A DNA stretch of 64,000 nt from an uncultured Bacteroidia bacterium. GTDB taxonomy: Bacteria > Bacteroidota > Bacteroidia > Bacteroidales > F082. This document shows, in pieces, positions 37,127-45,819 of this stretch. Below the pieces are notes generated by a model. That model worked only from the letters and a program-made list of their open reading frames with translations. It ran no database searches and was not told where the DNA came from. A program made the position numbers and the translations under genes. How positions within the stretch are numbered: position 1 is the first letter of the stretch; each line of letters starts with the position of its first letter. The DNA lies in NCBI GenBank assembly GCA_902800965.1, contig CADCGK010000001.1:186001-250000 (forward strand), read 5' to 3'.

Positions 37127-38158
37127 TTACTTACTTAGAATAGAAGCCTGGCGTTGGATAGAGGCTTGATGAATGGCTTCGAAGACTTTCTCCACCAGTT
37201 CTTTTGACAATCCCAGTTCTTTTCCAGTTTCAAGATGGTCGGAAAGAATCTGTTTCCATCGTTCCATCTGAACTACTGTCAAACCTTTTTCTTTTTTATA
37301 CTCACCAATCTGACTTGACACGTTCATCCGACGTGCCAGCAGCTGCAGCAACTCAGCATCGATGTCGTCAATCTCACTTCTGAGGGCAGACAACACCTGA
37401 TCATCATTCAACACTTGCTTGGAACGAGGCGAAAGGGAGCCCAACAAAGTCGACAGCGCTGACGGCGTGATTTGCTGATGGGCATCTGTCAGGGCTTCGT
37501 CTGGACAGCAATGGCATTCTACCATCAAGCCGTCAAAGGCAAGATCCACTGATTTTTGGGCTGTATCCTGCAACAACTCCCTGCAACCGCAAATGTGGCT
37601 GATATCAGTGACGACAGGTACATCGAGGATGCGTTTCAACTCAATGGGAATTTCCCACATCGGGAAATTTCGATATGGCGATTCCTTATAATAGGAAAAA
37701 CCTCGATGAATGGCTGCGAGCCGGGTCAATCCAGCTTTTTGAAATCTTTCGAAAGCACCGATCCATAAGTTAAGATCTGGGGAAACCGGATTCTTAATAA
37801 AAACAGGGATGTCGGCGCCTTCCATGGCATCCGCCAACTGTTGTATTGAGAAAGGGTTGACCACTGTGCGCGCCCCAATCCACAAGGCATCGACATCATA
37901 TTTCAAAGCCAACTCGACATGTTCAGAAGTGGCCACCTCGGTGGCAATAGGCAAGCCCGTTTCCCGTTTTGCCTCGGCAAGCCACACAAGTCCCTCTTCT
38001 CCCCTGCCCTCGAAGGCATCGGGACGGGTACGGGGCTTCCATACGCCACCACGCAACAGCTTTACTTCTGGTATTTCTTTCAAAGCACGTGCCGTGGCAA
38101 GGATCTGTTCCTCACTCTCCACACTGCAAGGGCCGGCTATGATCAAAGGATAATTCAT
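37127..38158 (-). CDS. Bifunctional DAHP synthase / chorismate mutase
   Basis: A 343-residue fusion for aromatic amino acid synthesis. The N-terminal domain (about 1-250) is the DAHP/KDO8P synthase type that joins PEP and erythrose 4-phosphate: GPCSVESEEQ near residue 9, LRGGVWKPRTRP near 34, FIKNPVSPD near 122, DISHICG near 187 and MVECHC near 210. The C-terminal part (about 260-343) is an AroQ-type chorismate mutase, with LRSEIDDIDAELLQLLARR and IGEYKKEKG. The fusion suggests feedback control of the first step by prephenate-derived products, as known for such fusions. The catalytic core begins within three residues of the ATG, and a -7 box ends 5 nt upstream. Confidence 0.93.
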   Translation of the reverse strand: MNYPLIIAGPCSVESEEQILATARALKEIPEVKLLRGGVWKPRTRPDAFEGRGEEGLVWLAEAKRETGLPIATEVATSEHVELALKYDVDALWIGARTVVNPFSIQQLADAMEGADIPVFIKNPVSPDLNLWIGAFERFQKAGLTRLAAIHRGFSYYKESPYRNFPMWEIPIELKRILDVPVVTDISHICGCRELLQDTAQKSVDLAFDGLMVECHCCPDEALTDAHQQITPSALSTLLGSLSPRSKQVLNDDQVLSALRSEIDDIDAELLQLLARRMNVSSQIGEYKKEKGLTVVQMERWKQILSDHLETGKELGLSKELVEKVFEAIHQASIQRQASILSK

Positions 38159-38163
38159 CGTTG

Positions 38164-38213
38164 CAAATATACGGCATTTTTAGCGCAACAATGCGTTTTT
38201 TTTCATAACTTTG
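38164..38213. promoter_or_regulatory. Divergent promoters for the DAHP synthase fusion and asnS
   Basis: Minus strand TATATTTG at 38164-38171, 5 nt before the DAHP synthase ATG. Plus strand TAACTTTG at 38206-38213, 39 nt before the asnS GTG. The TTG at 38211 is inside this box and so cannot be the asnS start. Confidence 0.5.
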
Positions 38214-38252
38214 CACCTTAATTATATTAGCAACACAGAAAATCATCATAAC

Positions 38253-39692
38253 GTGAAAAGAGTAGAAATCAAGCAAGCCTTGAAGATGCAGGCTTCAGAA
38301 GAAGAGATTACTGTAATGGGCTGGGTGCGCAACAAGCGCGGCAGCAAGAACGTGGCTTTCATCGCCCTCAACGACGGCTCAACCATCAATAACCTGCAAC
38401 TGGTCATCGACTTGAATGTCATCCCAGAAGAAAAGCTGGCCTTGATGCATGCCGGCGCCTCCTTGTGGGCCAAGGGGGTCCTCGTGGCATCAATGGGTAG
38501 CGGACAAGCCGTAGAACTTTCAGTGAAGGAGATCGGCCTGTTCGGTCCCGCCAACCCCGACGAATACCCGCTGCAACCCAAGAAACATTCCCTGGAGTTC
38601 CTGCGCGACATCGCCCACCTGCGTTTCCGCACCAACACCTTCGGTGCTGTCATGCGTCTGCGCCATGCCATGGTGTTCGCCATCCACAAGTTCTTCACCG
38701 AGCGAGGCTTCTATAATATCCATACACCATTAATCACAGCCTCCGATGCCGAAGGTGCCGGCGAGATGTTCCAGGTGACCACCTTGGATCTCAACAACCC
38801 ACCTCGCGATGAGCAGGGCAACATCGACTACAAGCAAGACTTCTTCGGCAGATCGACTAACCTCACCGTTTCAGGTCAGCTCGAAGGAGAACTTGCTGCT
38901 ACGGCATTGGGCAAGATCTACACCTTTGGTCCTACCTTCCGCGCCGAGAACTCCAACACTACGCGCCACTTGGCTGAATTTTGGATGATCGAGCCTGAGA
39001 TGGCCTTCTACGACATCAACGACAACATGGACCTCGCCGAGGAAATGCTAAAATACTTGATCCAATACGCCTTGGACAACAATATGGACGATCTCCAGTT
39101 CCTCAGCAAGCGTCTGCAAGACGAAGAGAAGGGCAAGAAGGAAGAAGACAAGTCAATGGAACTCATCAGCAAGCTGCACTTTGTGCTCGAACACGAATTC
39201 GTCCGCCTCACTTACACTGAGGCTATTGACATACTTCGCAACTCCAACTACAACAAGAAGGGCAAGTTCCAGTATCCCGTGGATGGTTGGGGTGTTGACT
39301 TGCAGTCGGAGCACGAGCGTTACCTCGTCGAGAAACACTTCAAGAAGCCCGTCATCCTTACCGACTACCCGAAGGAAATCAAAGCCTTCTACATGAAGCA
39401 GAACGAAGACGGCAAGACCGTCCGCGCCATGGACGTACTCTTCCCTGGCATCGGCGAGATCATCGGCGGCTCCGAGCGTGAGACCGATATCAACAAGATC
39501 CTTGACCGCATGCATGAAGTCGGCATCCCCGAGGAATCCATGAACTGGTACCTCGACAGCCGCCGCTTTGGCTCGGTGCCGCATTCGGGCTATGGCCTCG
39601 GCTTCGAACGCCTGCTGCTCTTCATCACCGGCATGACCAACATCCGCGACGTCATCCCGTTCCCGAGAACGCCAAAGAACTGCCTATATTAA
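38253..39692 (+). CDS. asnS: Asparaginyl-tRNA synthetase
   Basis: A 479-residue class IIb synthetase. The N-terminal OB-fold anticodon domain (about 1-110) has [20 protein letters not shown] in two pieces ([17 protein letters not shown]). Class II motif 2 is [19 protein letters not shown] near 231, and motif 3 is [15 protein letters not shown] near 446; the Asn-specific context [10 protein letters not shown] is present. I use the GTG at 38253. The upstream TTG at 38211 lies in the promoter -7 box, and the family N-terminus starts near the GTG. A heptamer-repeat hairpin follows the stop. Confidence 0.95.
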   Translation: MKRVEIKQALKMQASEEEITVMGWVRNKRGSKNVAFIALNDGSTINNLQLVIDLNVIPEEKLALMHAGASLWAKGVLVASMGSGQAVELSVKEIGLFGPANPDEYPLQPKKHSLEFLRDIAHLRFRTNTFGAVMRLRHAMVFAIHKFFTERGFYNIHTPLITASDAEGAGEMFQVTTLDLNNPPRDEQGNIDYKQDFFGRSTNLTVSGQLEGELAATALGKIYTFGPTFRAENSNTTRHLAEFWMIEPEMAFYDINDNMDLAEEMLKYLIQYALDNNMDDLQFLSKRLQDEEKGKKEEDKSMELISKLHFVLEHEFVRLTYTEAIDILRNSNYNKKGKFQYPVDGWGVDLQSEHERYLVEKHFKKPVILTDYPKEIKAFYMKQNEDGKTVRAMDVLFPGIGEIIGGSERETDINKILDRMHEVGIPEESMNWYLDSRRFGSVPHSGYGLGFERLLLFITGMTNIRDVIPFPRTPKNCLY

Positions 39693-39693
39693 T

Positions 39694-39773
39694 TTAGTTA
39701 GGAGTTAGGAGTTAGGAGTGAGGAGGATTTCTCCAAGTTCCTACTCCTAACTCCTAACTCCTAACTCCTAACT
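39694..39773. repeat. Inverted heptamer repeats forming a long hairpin before rpoN
   Basis: Left arm: (AGTTAGG)3 AGTGAGG at 39696-39723. Right arm: CCTACTCC(TAACTCC)3 and TAACT at 39740-39773. They pair over 28 nt with one mismatch around a 22-nt loop. The array starts 3 nt after the asnS stop and ends 3 nt before the rpoN ATG. Confidence 0.9.
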
Positions 39774-39776
39774 ATA

Positions 39777-41309
39777 ATGAGCGATCAGAGGTTAACACAG
39801 GTACAAAGACAGGAGCTAAAACTCTCGCCTCAGCAGATTCAACTGATGAAGCTGCTGCAGCTTCCATTGATTGAACTCGAGCAGCGTATCAAGGAAGAGA
39901 TCGAATCCAATCCCGCCCTTGAAGACACTGTCAACAGCGACGACAACGAACATACTAGCGACAGCGAGAACCCTGAAGAAAACGTTGGCGACAGCTACGA
40001 CGACAATGACGACAACGGCGAGAACGACGACTACAACGACGATGAAATCTCCATCAACAAAGAAGATGAGTTTGACTTCAACGACTATCTGCCAGAGGAA
40101 GACGAATACGACTACGCCTATAAATCGCAAACCAACAACCACAGTACCGACGACGAAGACTACCAAGCACCTATCGTTCATGAAGAGTCATTTCAAGACT
40201 ATTTAATCCATCAACTCGGCTATCACGATCTCACCGAAGAAGAAGAGATCATCGGAGAGTTCATCATCGGCAACCTCGACGACAACGGCTATCTCTGCCG
40301 TCCTATCGCCAACATTGTGGACGATCTGCTTTTCACCATGAACATGGAGGTGACAGAGGAGGATGTCCGTAAAGTGCTGAAGATTGTCCAACAGCTTGAC
40401 CCGCCCGGCATCGGCGCCACCGACCTACAGGAATGCCTTCTCATCCAGCTACAACGGCTTCAGGAAGAAAATCCTTACAACGACTACAAGCTGTGCATGA
40501 CCGTCATCAAGGACTGTTTCGAGGAGTTCATCAAGAAACATTACGACAAGATCGCCAAGAAAACCGGCGCCAGCAATCGCCAGCTCAAAGCTGCTTTGGA
40601 TGAGATTCTCAAGCTGAACCCCAAACCCGGCGACTCTTCCACCTCGGGAGCTAAAAACAGCCATTACATCACGCCCGACTTCTTCATTTATATCAAAGAC
40701 GGGAATCTCGAGCTTTCCCTGGACGGCCGCAACAACCCTGACCTGAAGGTCAACAAGCAATATGTGAAGATGCTTGAAGACTTCTCCAAGAGCAAGGAGT
40801 CGCGCAGCATGCAAGAGGCTGCCACTTTTGTCCGACAGAAAATCGATAGCGCCAAATGGTTCATCGATGCCATCCGTCAACGGCAACACACGTTGTATGT
40901 GACCATGAAAGCCATCATGGACAAGCAACAGGAGTATTTCCTCACGGGCGACGAGACCAAGTTGAAACCCATGATCTTGAAAGACATCGCCGAGAAGGTT
41001 GGCTTGGACATCTCTACTATCTCTCGCGTGGCCAACAGTAAATATGTGCAGACGCCTTACGGCACCTTCCTGTTGAAGTTCTTCTTCAGCGAAGGCATCA
41101 CCAACGAGGAAGGCGAAGAGGTCTCCACCCGTGAGATCAAGAAGATCTTACAGGATTGCGTCGCAGATGAAAGCAAGGCCAAGCCGCTTACCGACGAGGA
41201 GCTCATGAACGTCCTGAAAGAAAAAGGCTATCCCATCGCCCGACGCACCGTGGCAAAGTACAGGGAACAGCTGGGGATTCCAGTAGCAAGGCTGAGGAAA
41301 GAGCTTTAA
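39777..41309 (+). CDS. rpoN: RNA polymerase sigma-54 factor
   Basis: A 510-residue alternative sigma factor that needs bacterial enhancer-binding ATPases. Region I (Gln/Leu-rich: [19 protein letters not shown]) spans about 10-45. An unusually long acidic, Asn/Asp-rich region II covers about 50-140. The core-binding domain follows (about 140-330). The HTH and C-terminal part carry [18 protein letters not shown] and the RpoN box [10 protein letters not shown] near 487. The ATG lies 3 nt after a large repeat hairpin. The stop shares TTAA with convergent ruvB. No enhancer-binding protein is in the window. Confidence 0.96.
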   Translation: MSDQRLTQVQRQELKLSPQQIQLMKLLQLPLIELEQRIKEEIESNPALEDTVNSDDNEHTSDSENPEENVGDSYDDNDDNGENDDYNDDEISINKEDEFDFNDYLPEEDEYDYAYKSQTNNHSTDDEDYQAPIVHEESFQDYLIHQLGYHDLTEEEEIIGEFIIGNLDDNGYLCRPIANIVDDLLFTMNMEVTEEDVRKVLKIVQQLDPPGIGATDLQECLLIQLQRLQEENPYNDYKLCMTVIKDCFEEFIKKHYDKIAKKTGASNRQLKAALDEILKLNPKPGDSSTSGAKNSHYITPDFFIYIKDGNLELSLDGRNNPDLKVNKQYVKMLEDFSKSKESRSMQEAATFVRQKIDSAKWFIDAIRQRQHTLYVTMKAIMDKQQEYFLTGDETKLKPMILKDIAEKVGLDISTISRVANSKYVQTPYGTFLLKFFFSEGITNEEGEEVSTREIKKILQDCVADESKAKPLTDEELMNVLKEKGYPIARRTVAKYREQLGIPVARLRKEL

Positions 41310-42334
41310 AACAAATCGAGTTCTCCTGTTTTTGAAAATCTGATTTTCCCTAAATGTTTATAGGCTAAATCCGTGCATTCTCGGCCTCGAGGAGTACGCA
41401 TCAGATAGCCTTCCTGGATGAGGAAAGGCTCATAGACCTCCTCAATGGTGCCAGCGTCCTCGCCTACTGCCGTGGCGATGGTGTTAACGCCAACAGGACC
41501 ACCTTTGAACTTCTCGATGATGGTATTCAAGATCTTGTTGTCCATATCGTCCAAGCCATGCTCATCCACGTTCAAGGCAGAGAGGCCTACACGGGCAATA
41601 GCCACGTTGATGCGGCCGTCGCCTTGTATTTGTGCGAAGTCGCGCACACGGCGGAGCAGCAGGTTGGCAATACGCGGCGTACCACGGCTGCGACGGGCTA
41701 TCTCGTAGGCCGCCGCTTCGTCGATGGGCACCTGCAAGATGCCGGCCGAGCGCTTCACGATACCCGAGAGCGTCTTGGCGTCATAATACTCCAAACGCAG
41801 GTTGATGCCGAAACGCGAACGCAACGGGGCCGTCAACAGGCCTGAACGCGTGGTGGCGCCAATCAAGGTAAAGGGATTTAAGGCGATCTGGATGCTACGA
41901 GCGTTAGGTCCCGACTCGATCATGATGTCGATCCGATAATCCTCCATGGCAGAATAGAGATATTCCTCCACCACAGGGCTCAGTCGGTGTATCTCGTCGA
42001 TAAACAGCACATCGTTGGGCTCCAAACTGGTGAGCAGTCCCGCCAAGTTACCCGGCTTATCCAACACCGGTCCCGAAGTCATCTTCATGTTGACACCCAA
42101 CTCATGTGCAATGATATGCGAAAGGGTTGTCTTGCCCAGTCCCGGCGGGCCATGCAGCAGGGTATGGTCCAAGGCTTCGCCACGCTGAGCGGCAGCCTTC
42201 ACAAAGACACGGAGGTTGTCAACGACCTTCTCCTGTCCTGCAAAGCTGCTGAACGCATCGGGACGCAAGACGTTTTCCAAGTCTTTCTCTGCCTTGGAGA
42301 GGTGTGAGCCGCTAGCATCAAGGTTACTATTCAT
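41306..42334 (-). CDS. ruvB: Holliday junction branch migration ATPase RuvB
   Basis: A 342-residue AAA+ hexameric motor. Walker A is [20 protein letters not shown] in pieces ([18 protein letters not shown]) near residue 61; Walker B is [18 protein letters not shown] near 111; sensor 1 is [18 protein letters not shown] near 160; and the C-terminal winged helix contains [16 protein letters not shown]. Normal length and complete. It is not next to ruvA, which lies about 8.4 kb away beside sprA; RuvC was not seen. Confidence 0.97.
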   Translation of the reverse strand: MNSNLDASGSHLSKAEKDLENVLRPDAFSSFAGQEKVVDNLRVFVKAAAQRGEALDHTLLHGPPGLGKTTLSHIIAHELGVNMKMTSGPVLDKPGNLAGLLTSLEPNDVLFIDEIHRLSPVVEEYLYSAMEDYRIDIMIESGPNARSIQIALNPFTLIGATTRSGLLTAPLRSRFGINLRLEYYDAKTLSGIVKRSAGILQVPIDEAAAYEIARRSRGTPRIANLLLRRVRDFAQIQGDGRINVAIARVGLSALNVDEHGLDDMDNKILNTIIEKFKGGPVGVNTIATAVGEDAGTIEEVYEPFLIQEGYLMRTPRGRECTDLAYKHLGKIRFSKTGELDLF

Positions 42335-42353
42335 TGTATTTCGGATAAGGCTA

Positions 42354-42361
42354 CAAAATTA
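42354..42361 (-). promoter_or_regulatory. -7 box for ruvB (TAATTTTG)
   Basis: Minus-strand TAnnTTTG match 19 nt before the ruvB start. No clear -33 TTG. Confidence 0.45.
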
Positions 42362-42408
42362 ATAAAAAAAAGTTGTAATTTAGCAGCGTCAAAACAGACT
42401 TGCAAAAA

Positions 42409-42873
42409 ATGAGAAAATATTTGTTGCTCATCATACTTTCCGCTTTGGCCATCGGCGGATTTGCCCAAAATAGAGGATCCTTGCGCGTCAACCAAGATAG
42501 TCGCGTGGATCGGCTCATCAGGCGACAAAAAGACGTCTATGCGGTCAGCAATACCTTGAGTGGCTTCCGCATCCAGATCTTCATGGAAATCGGCAACGAT
42601 GCCGTCGCCCATGCCGAATCCATGAAATACAGCTTTACCAAAGCATTCCCTGAAATTCCTGTATATCTGTCATACGAGCAACCCTATTACAGGCTGCGTG
42701 TCGGTGACTTCCGCAACCGCGTCGAAGCTGAGAAGTACCTGCGTCTCATCAAGCCCAAATTCGGCCTCGCCTTTGTCACAGCAGAGGAAATCAACCCACC
42801 CAAGAAGCTCTCACCGGTGGACGTTGAGGATCTGCTAAATGACAATGAGGAGATCTTTGACGAACAAGAATAA
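42409..42873 (+). CDS. Exported SPOR-domain protein
   Basis: 154 residues. Signal MRKYLLLIILSALAIGGFAQ, then a short basic linker. A SPOR-like domain at about 50-125 (SGFRIQIFMEIGNDAV, YRLRVGDFRNRVEAEKYLRLI, split as YRLRVGDFRN and EAEKYLRLI) is expected to bind denuded peptidoglycan at division sites. The tail is acidic. I start at the ATG at 42409; the TTG nine bases upstream is not needed. It is convergent with deoC, 6 nt away. Confidence 0.82.
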   Translation: MRKYLLLIILSALAIGGFAQNRGSLRVNQDSRVDRLIRRQKDVYAVSNTLSGFRIQIFMEIGNDAVAHAESMKYSFTKAFPEIPVYLSYEQPYYRLRVGDFRNRVEAEKYLRLIKPKFGLAFVTAEEINPPKKLSPVDVEDLLNDNEEIFDEQE

Positions 42874-42879
42874 TTGAAC

Positions 42880-43719
42880 TTATTTGATCTGTTCCAAGAT
42901 CAAGCCAGCCAATCTGCTGGTGCCGACACGGAACAGTTCCTTATTGAGCCATTGCTCTCCGAGGATATGCTTCACCAAATAATAATAGGTCAAAGCATCC
43001 TCTGGGGTTTTCATGCCGCCGGCAGGCTTGAAACCAACTTTTTTGCCCGTGGCCTCATAGTATTCCTTGATCGTGTCGATCATAATAATGGCTGCCAAGG
43101 GGGTGGCGGCTACCGGCACCTTGCCAGTTGAAGTCTTGATGAAGTCGGCACCAGCCAGGATGGCCAGCTCGGAAGCCTTGCGGATATTTTCCACGGTCTT
43201 GAGCTCACCCGTTTCGAGGATGACCTTCAGATGCGCCTTGTTGCCACATGTCTCTTTGATGGTCTTGATCTCGTTGAAGACCTCGTCGTAACGGCCAGCG
43301 AGGAAGGTGCCGCGCGAGATCACCATATCCACCTCATCGGCGCCTTCGTTGACACAATACTCCACCTCTTTAACCTTGAGATCGAAAGGCATCTGTCCCG
43401 AAGGGAAGCAGCAAGCCACCGTGGCCACGCGGATGCCGCTACCTTTGAGCAATTCTTTGGCTTGGCGCACAAAGGGACTATAGATACAGATGGCAGGAAC
43501 AGAAAGGTGCGGAGCCTGTTTCGGAAAGTCCAACGCCTTGGCACAGAAGTCGTTGATCTTCTCTTTATTGTCGAAAGCCTCGAGGGTCGTGAAGTCGATG
43601 CTTTGGAAGATGGTTTTCAGGGCTTCTTTCTCACTGCCCTGCTTTTTCTCGATGTTGACGATTTGAGCGATACGCTCATTGAGAGCAGCTTCGCTATGGT
43701 TGTAAGAATTGAATTTCAT
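42880..43719 (-). CDS. deoC: Deoxyribose-phosphate aldolase
   Basis: A 279-residue class I aldolase cleaving 2-deoxyribose 5-phosphate to glyceraldehyde 3-phosphate and acetaldehyde in nucleoside salvage. The Schiff-base Lys is in ADFIKTSTGKVP near residue 195, with the second Lys in GFKPAGGMKTPED near 228 and the catalytic Asp in EVDMVISRG near 131. The long form (about 280 aa) is common in Bacteroidota. It is a single-gene unit. Confidence 0.94.
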   Translation of the reverse strand: MKFNSYNHSEAALNERIAQIVNIEKKQGSEKEALKTIFQSIDFTTLEAFDNKEKINDFCAKALDFPKQAPHLSVPAICIYSPFVRQAKELLKGSGIRVATVACCFPSGQMPFDLKVKEVEYCVNEGADEVDMVISRGTFLAGRYDEVFNEIKTIKETCGNKAHLKVILETGELKTVENIRKASELAILAGADFIKTSTGKVPVAATPLAAIIMIDTIKEYYEATGKKVGFKPAGGMKTPEDALTYYYLVKHILGEQWLNKELFRVGTSRLAGLILEQIK

Positions 43720-43738
43720 GATGTTATCATCTTTGATG

Positions 43739-43766
43739 CAAAATTAACAAAAAAAACCTACCTTTG
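43739..43766. promoter_or_regulatory. Divergent -7 boxes for deoC and the acyltransferase
   Basis: Minus strand TAATTTTG at 43739-43746, 19 nt before deoC. Plus strand TACCTTTG at 43759-43766, 15 nt before the acyltransferase ATG; the in-frame TTG at 43764 sits inside this box and is not a start. Confidence 0.5.
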
Positions 43767-43781
43767 TCAAAAATTTATGCC

Positions 43782-44456
43782 ATGACCTTTCGCGACAAAC
43801 TGCATATCCTTTGCTCCATTCCCAAGACCTTGCGGTTCAACCTCCACTATTTTCCTTTCAAGACAGCCATCAAGTGCCCCGTCATGGTTTCGAGAAGGGT
43901 GTATCTGCGCAAGCTACACGGAAAGGTGACGATTCCCGAGAACGCCGACACTGCCAGCGTCAAGATTGGCTTTGGTGACGTAGGCCATTACGACCGTAAA
44001 CATTCGAGGAGCATCTGGCAGGTAAGCGGCGAAGTCGATTTCAAGGGCAAGGCCTCCATCGGCCACGGCTCGAAGATATCCGTGAGAGGCAAGCTAGAAC
44101 TGGGGAATGGCTTCAATATCACCGCGGAGAGCACCATCGTTTGCGCCAAAGGCATCCGGTTCGGGAACGACTGTCTCCTCAGCTGGGATGTACTGGTGAT
44201 GGACACTGACGAGCATCCCATTTATAATAAGGAAAGAGAACGCATCAATGAGGATCGTCCTATCCTTGTTGGCAATCATGTGTGGATCGGTTGCAAGTGC
44301 ATGCTGCTGAAAGGCGCCGAACTGCCCGACAACACAATCCTCGCCGCAGGCACCGCCTTACGATCGGCATTCCACGGCGAGGAACAAATCATTGGTGGCA
44401 ATCCGCCTTCCATTCTCAAGCGGGACGTCAGGTGGGAGTTAGGAGTGAGGAGTTAG
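43782..44456 (+). CDS. Left-handed beta-helix acyltransferase (hexapeptide repeats)
   Basis: A 224-residue O-acetyltransferase-like protein. The hexapeptide coil runs from about 85 to 200 (IGHGSKISVRGKLELGNGF, as SIGHGSKISV and LELGNGFNI; later VGNHVWIGCKCMLLKGAE in pieces). The catalytic-type His is in MDTDEHPIYN. The acceptor could be a surface polysaccharide. The last residues WELGVRS and the TAG stop are encoded by a heptamer repeat, so the native C-terminus has been altered by it. It is not part of an obvious glycan cluster. Confidence 0.8.
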   Translation: MTFRDKLHILCSIPKTLRFNLHYFPFKTAIKCPVMVSRRVYLRKLHGKVTIPENADTASVKIGFGDVGHYDRKHSRSIWQVSGEVDFKGKASIGHGSKISVRGKLELGNGFNITAESTIVCAKGIRFGNDCLLSWDVLVMDTDEHPIYNKERERINEDRPILVGNHVWIGCKCMLLKGAELPDNTILAAGTALRSAFHGEEQIIGGNPPSILKRDVRWELGVRS

Positions 44457-44467
44457 GAGTGAGGAGT
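44434..44467. repeat. Heptamer repeat overlapping the acyltransferase 3' end
   Basis: Alternating GGAGTTA and GGAGTGA units. They encode the acyltransferase residues ELGVRS and its TAG stop (44454-44456), and continue 11 nt past it. Confidence 0.85.
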
Positions 44468-44480
44468 AAGTGTCGGGTAC

Positions 44481-44571
44481 GTCATTGCGAGGAGGAACGA
44501 CGAAGCAATCCAACTGACTCAAAATGGCTTATTATAGTCAAGTTGGATTGCTTCGCTACGCTCGCAATGAC
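44481..44571. repeat. Palindromic intergenic element (MITE/REP-like)
   Basis: Left arm starts GTCATTGCGA (44481-44490) and ends CGAAGCAATCCAACT (44501-44515). The right arm, AGTTGGATTGCTTCG (44541-44555) to TCGCAATGAC (44562-44571), pairs with it. The outer 10 and inner 15 bp match perfectly, with a mismatched middle and a 25-nt loop. It lies between the acyltransferase and adk. I recall similar elements dispersed in bacterial genomes. Confidence 0.8.
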
Positions 44572-44579
44572 GCAAAGCG

Positions 44580-45149
44580 TCAAAGCACATCTATCACCCC
44601 ACAGAGTTTCTTGAAGATCTCTGGGATCTCGCCCACACCATTGACGGGATGGAGATTTCCTGTGCCTTCATAGTAAGCCAACACTGGTTTTGTTTTGGCT
44701 TCGTATTCCACAAAACGATGCTTGATGGAATCGATGTTGTCATCGGCGCGACCGCTGATCTTGCCACGTTCCAGCATGCGCTCGATAAGGAGGTTCTCCG
44801 GCACTTCGAGGCTCAGCACACCAGTGAGAGCAATGCCGTATTTCTTCATCATCTCGTCAAGGATCTCCGCCTGCTTCACGGTACGCGGATAGCCGTCGAA
44901 GAGGAAGCCTGGAGAGTTGATGTTCTCGGAAAGTTTCTTCTCGATGATGGCAGCGACAATCTCGTCGGAGACAAGACCACCTTGGCTGATGATGCCCTTT
45001 ACCTGAAGGCCGAGTTCGGTCTCGGCGGCGATCTCCTCACGCAGGATCTCACCGGTTGAGATATAGGTTAACTGATATTTTTCGCGAAGGAACTGAGACT
45101 GGGTCCCTTTGCCTGCCCCTGGAGGGCCGAAGAGGATGATATTGAGCAT
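44580..45149 (-). CDS. adk: Adenylate kinase
   Basis: A 189-residue short-form enzyme interconverting ATP + AMP and two ADP. P-loop GPPGAGKGTQSQFL near residue 8; AMP-binding STGEILREE near 31 and GFLFDGYPRTVKQAE near 81; GRADDNIDSIKHRF near 130. The LID is short and lacks the zinc Cys seen in the long form. The gene ends 9 nt after the palindromic element. hpt lies 33 nt upstream in the same direction, so the two purine genes may be co-transcribed. Confidence 0.96.
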   Translation of the reverse strand: MLNIILFGPPGAGKGTQSQFLREKYQLTYISTGEILREEIAAETELGLQVKGIISQGGLVSDEIVAAIIEKKLSENINSPGFLFDGYPRTVKQAEILDEMMKKYGIALTGVLSLEVPENLLIERMLERGKISGRADDNIDSIKHRFVEYEAKTKPVLAYYEGTGNLHPVNGVGEIPEIFKKLCGVIDVL

Positions 45150-45182
45150 TTTTTTGAGAATTTAGAATTCAGAAGTAAGAAT

Positions 45183-45716
45183 TTAGATTACTTTATAGAT
45201 ATCGGGGAGGTTGCGACCTTGTTGGTCGTAGTCAAGGCCATAGCCCACGATGAACTCATTGCCGATATCCATGCCTTTGTAGTTGATGGGATAGTCGTAC
45301 TGGAAATTGGCAGGTTTGAAGAACAAGGTGGCGATGCGGACATCCGCAGCCTTCAGGTCACGGAGTTTCTGAAGCGTGTATCGCATGGTGTGACCCGTGT
45401 CAACGATGTCCTCCACTACCACCACATGGCGACCGTCGAGGGAATGGTCCAGGCCGATCAACTCGCGCACCACATTGGTGGTCTCCGTCCCGGCGTAGGA
45501 GGAGAGCTTCACAAAGCTGATCTCACAGGGAATGGTCAGCCGTTTGAAGAGTTCCGAAGCGAACATAAAGGCGCCGTTGAGCACCACGAGAAACAATGGG
45601 TTCTTGTCGGCAAGATCACGATTGACCTGATCCGCCACCCTCTGGATGGCATTCTCGATTTTCTCTTGAGGGATGTAAATGGAGAACTCCTTGTCTAAGA
45701 CTTTTACTGTTTTCAT
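45183..45716 (-). CDS. hpt: Hypoxanthine phosphoribosyltransferase
   Basis: A 177-residue purine salvage enzyme making IMP/GMP from hypoxanthine or guanine and PRPP. The PRPP motif is VVVVEDIVDTGHTM near residue 90. Other features are FLVVLNGAFMFASEL near 46 and FIVGYGLDYDQQGRNLP near the C-terminus. I start at the ATG at 45716, because the upstream ATG adds ten residues. It is likely upstream in a unit with adk and divergent from purE. Confidence 0.95.
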   Translation of the reverse strand: MKTVKVLDKEFSIYIPQEKIENAIQRVADQVNRDLADKNPLFLVVLNGAFMFASELFKRLTIPCEISFVKLSSYAGTETTNVVRELIGLDHSLDGRHVVVVEDIVDTGHTMRYTLQKLRDLKAADVRIATLFFKPANFQYDYPINYKGMDIGNEFIVGYGLDYDQQGRNLPDIYKVI

Positions 45717-45735
45717 GTCGTTAGGATTGGAAACA

Positions 45736-45783
45736 CAAAAATACAAATTTCTTTGGTTGATTTGACGGAATAATATATTTTTG
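45736..45783. promoter_or_regulatory. Divergent promoters for hpt and purE
   Basis: Minus strand TATTTTTG at 45736-45743, 19 nt before hpt. Plus strand TTTG (45752-45755)-N20-TATTTTTG (45776-45783), a textbook Bacteroidota promoter for purE. Transcription would start inside the following heptamer repeat. Confidence 0.6.
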
Positions 45784-45816
45784 CTCCTCCTAACTCCTCA
45801 CTCCTAACCCCTAACT
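45784..45816. repeat. Heptamer repeat forming the purE leader
   Basis: CTCCTAA, CTCCTCA, CTCCTAA and CCCCTAA units fill the space between the purE -7 box and 4 nt before its ATG. The mRNA leader would be almost wholly repeat. Confidence 0.85.
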
Positions 45817-45819
45817 GAC

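Noticed and set aside
38211..38213. TTG start for asnS (and similar TTG starts at 43764 and 50717)
   Set aside because: Each TTG is part of a TAnnTTTG -7 box, so it lies upstream of the transcription start.
39694..39773. CRISPR-like array because of regularly repeated units
   Set aside because: Units are 7 bp with no spacers, arranged as an inverted repeat; no cas genes nearby.
44481..44571. Insertion sequence or transposon
   Set aside because: About 90 bp with no transposase; at most a MITE- or REP-like non-autonomous element.
44282..44614. Plus-strand frame running from the acyltransferase through both repeat elements
   Set aside because: Out of frame with the acyltransferase, made largely of repeat DNA, and no protein-like pattern.
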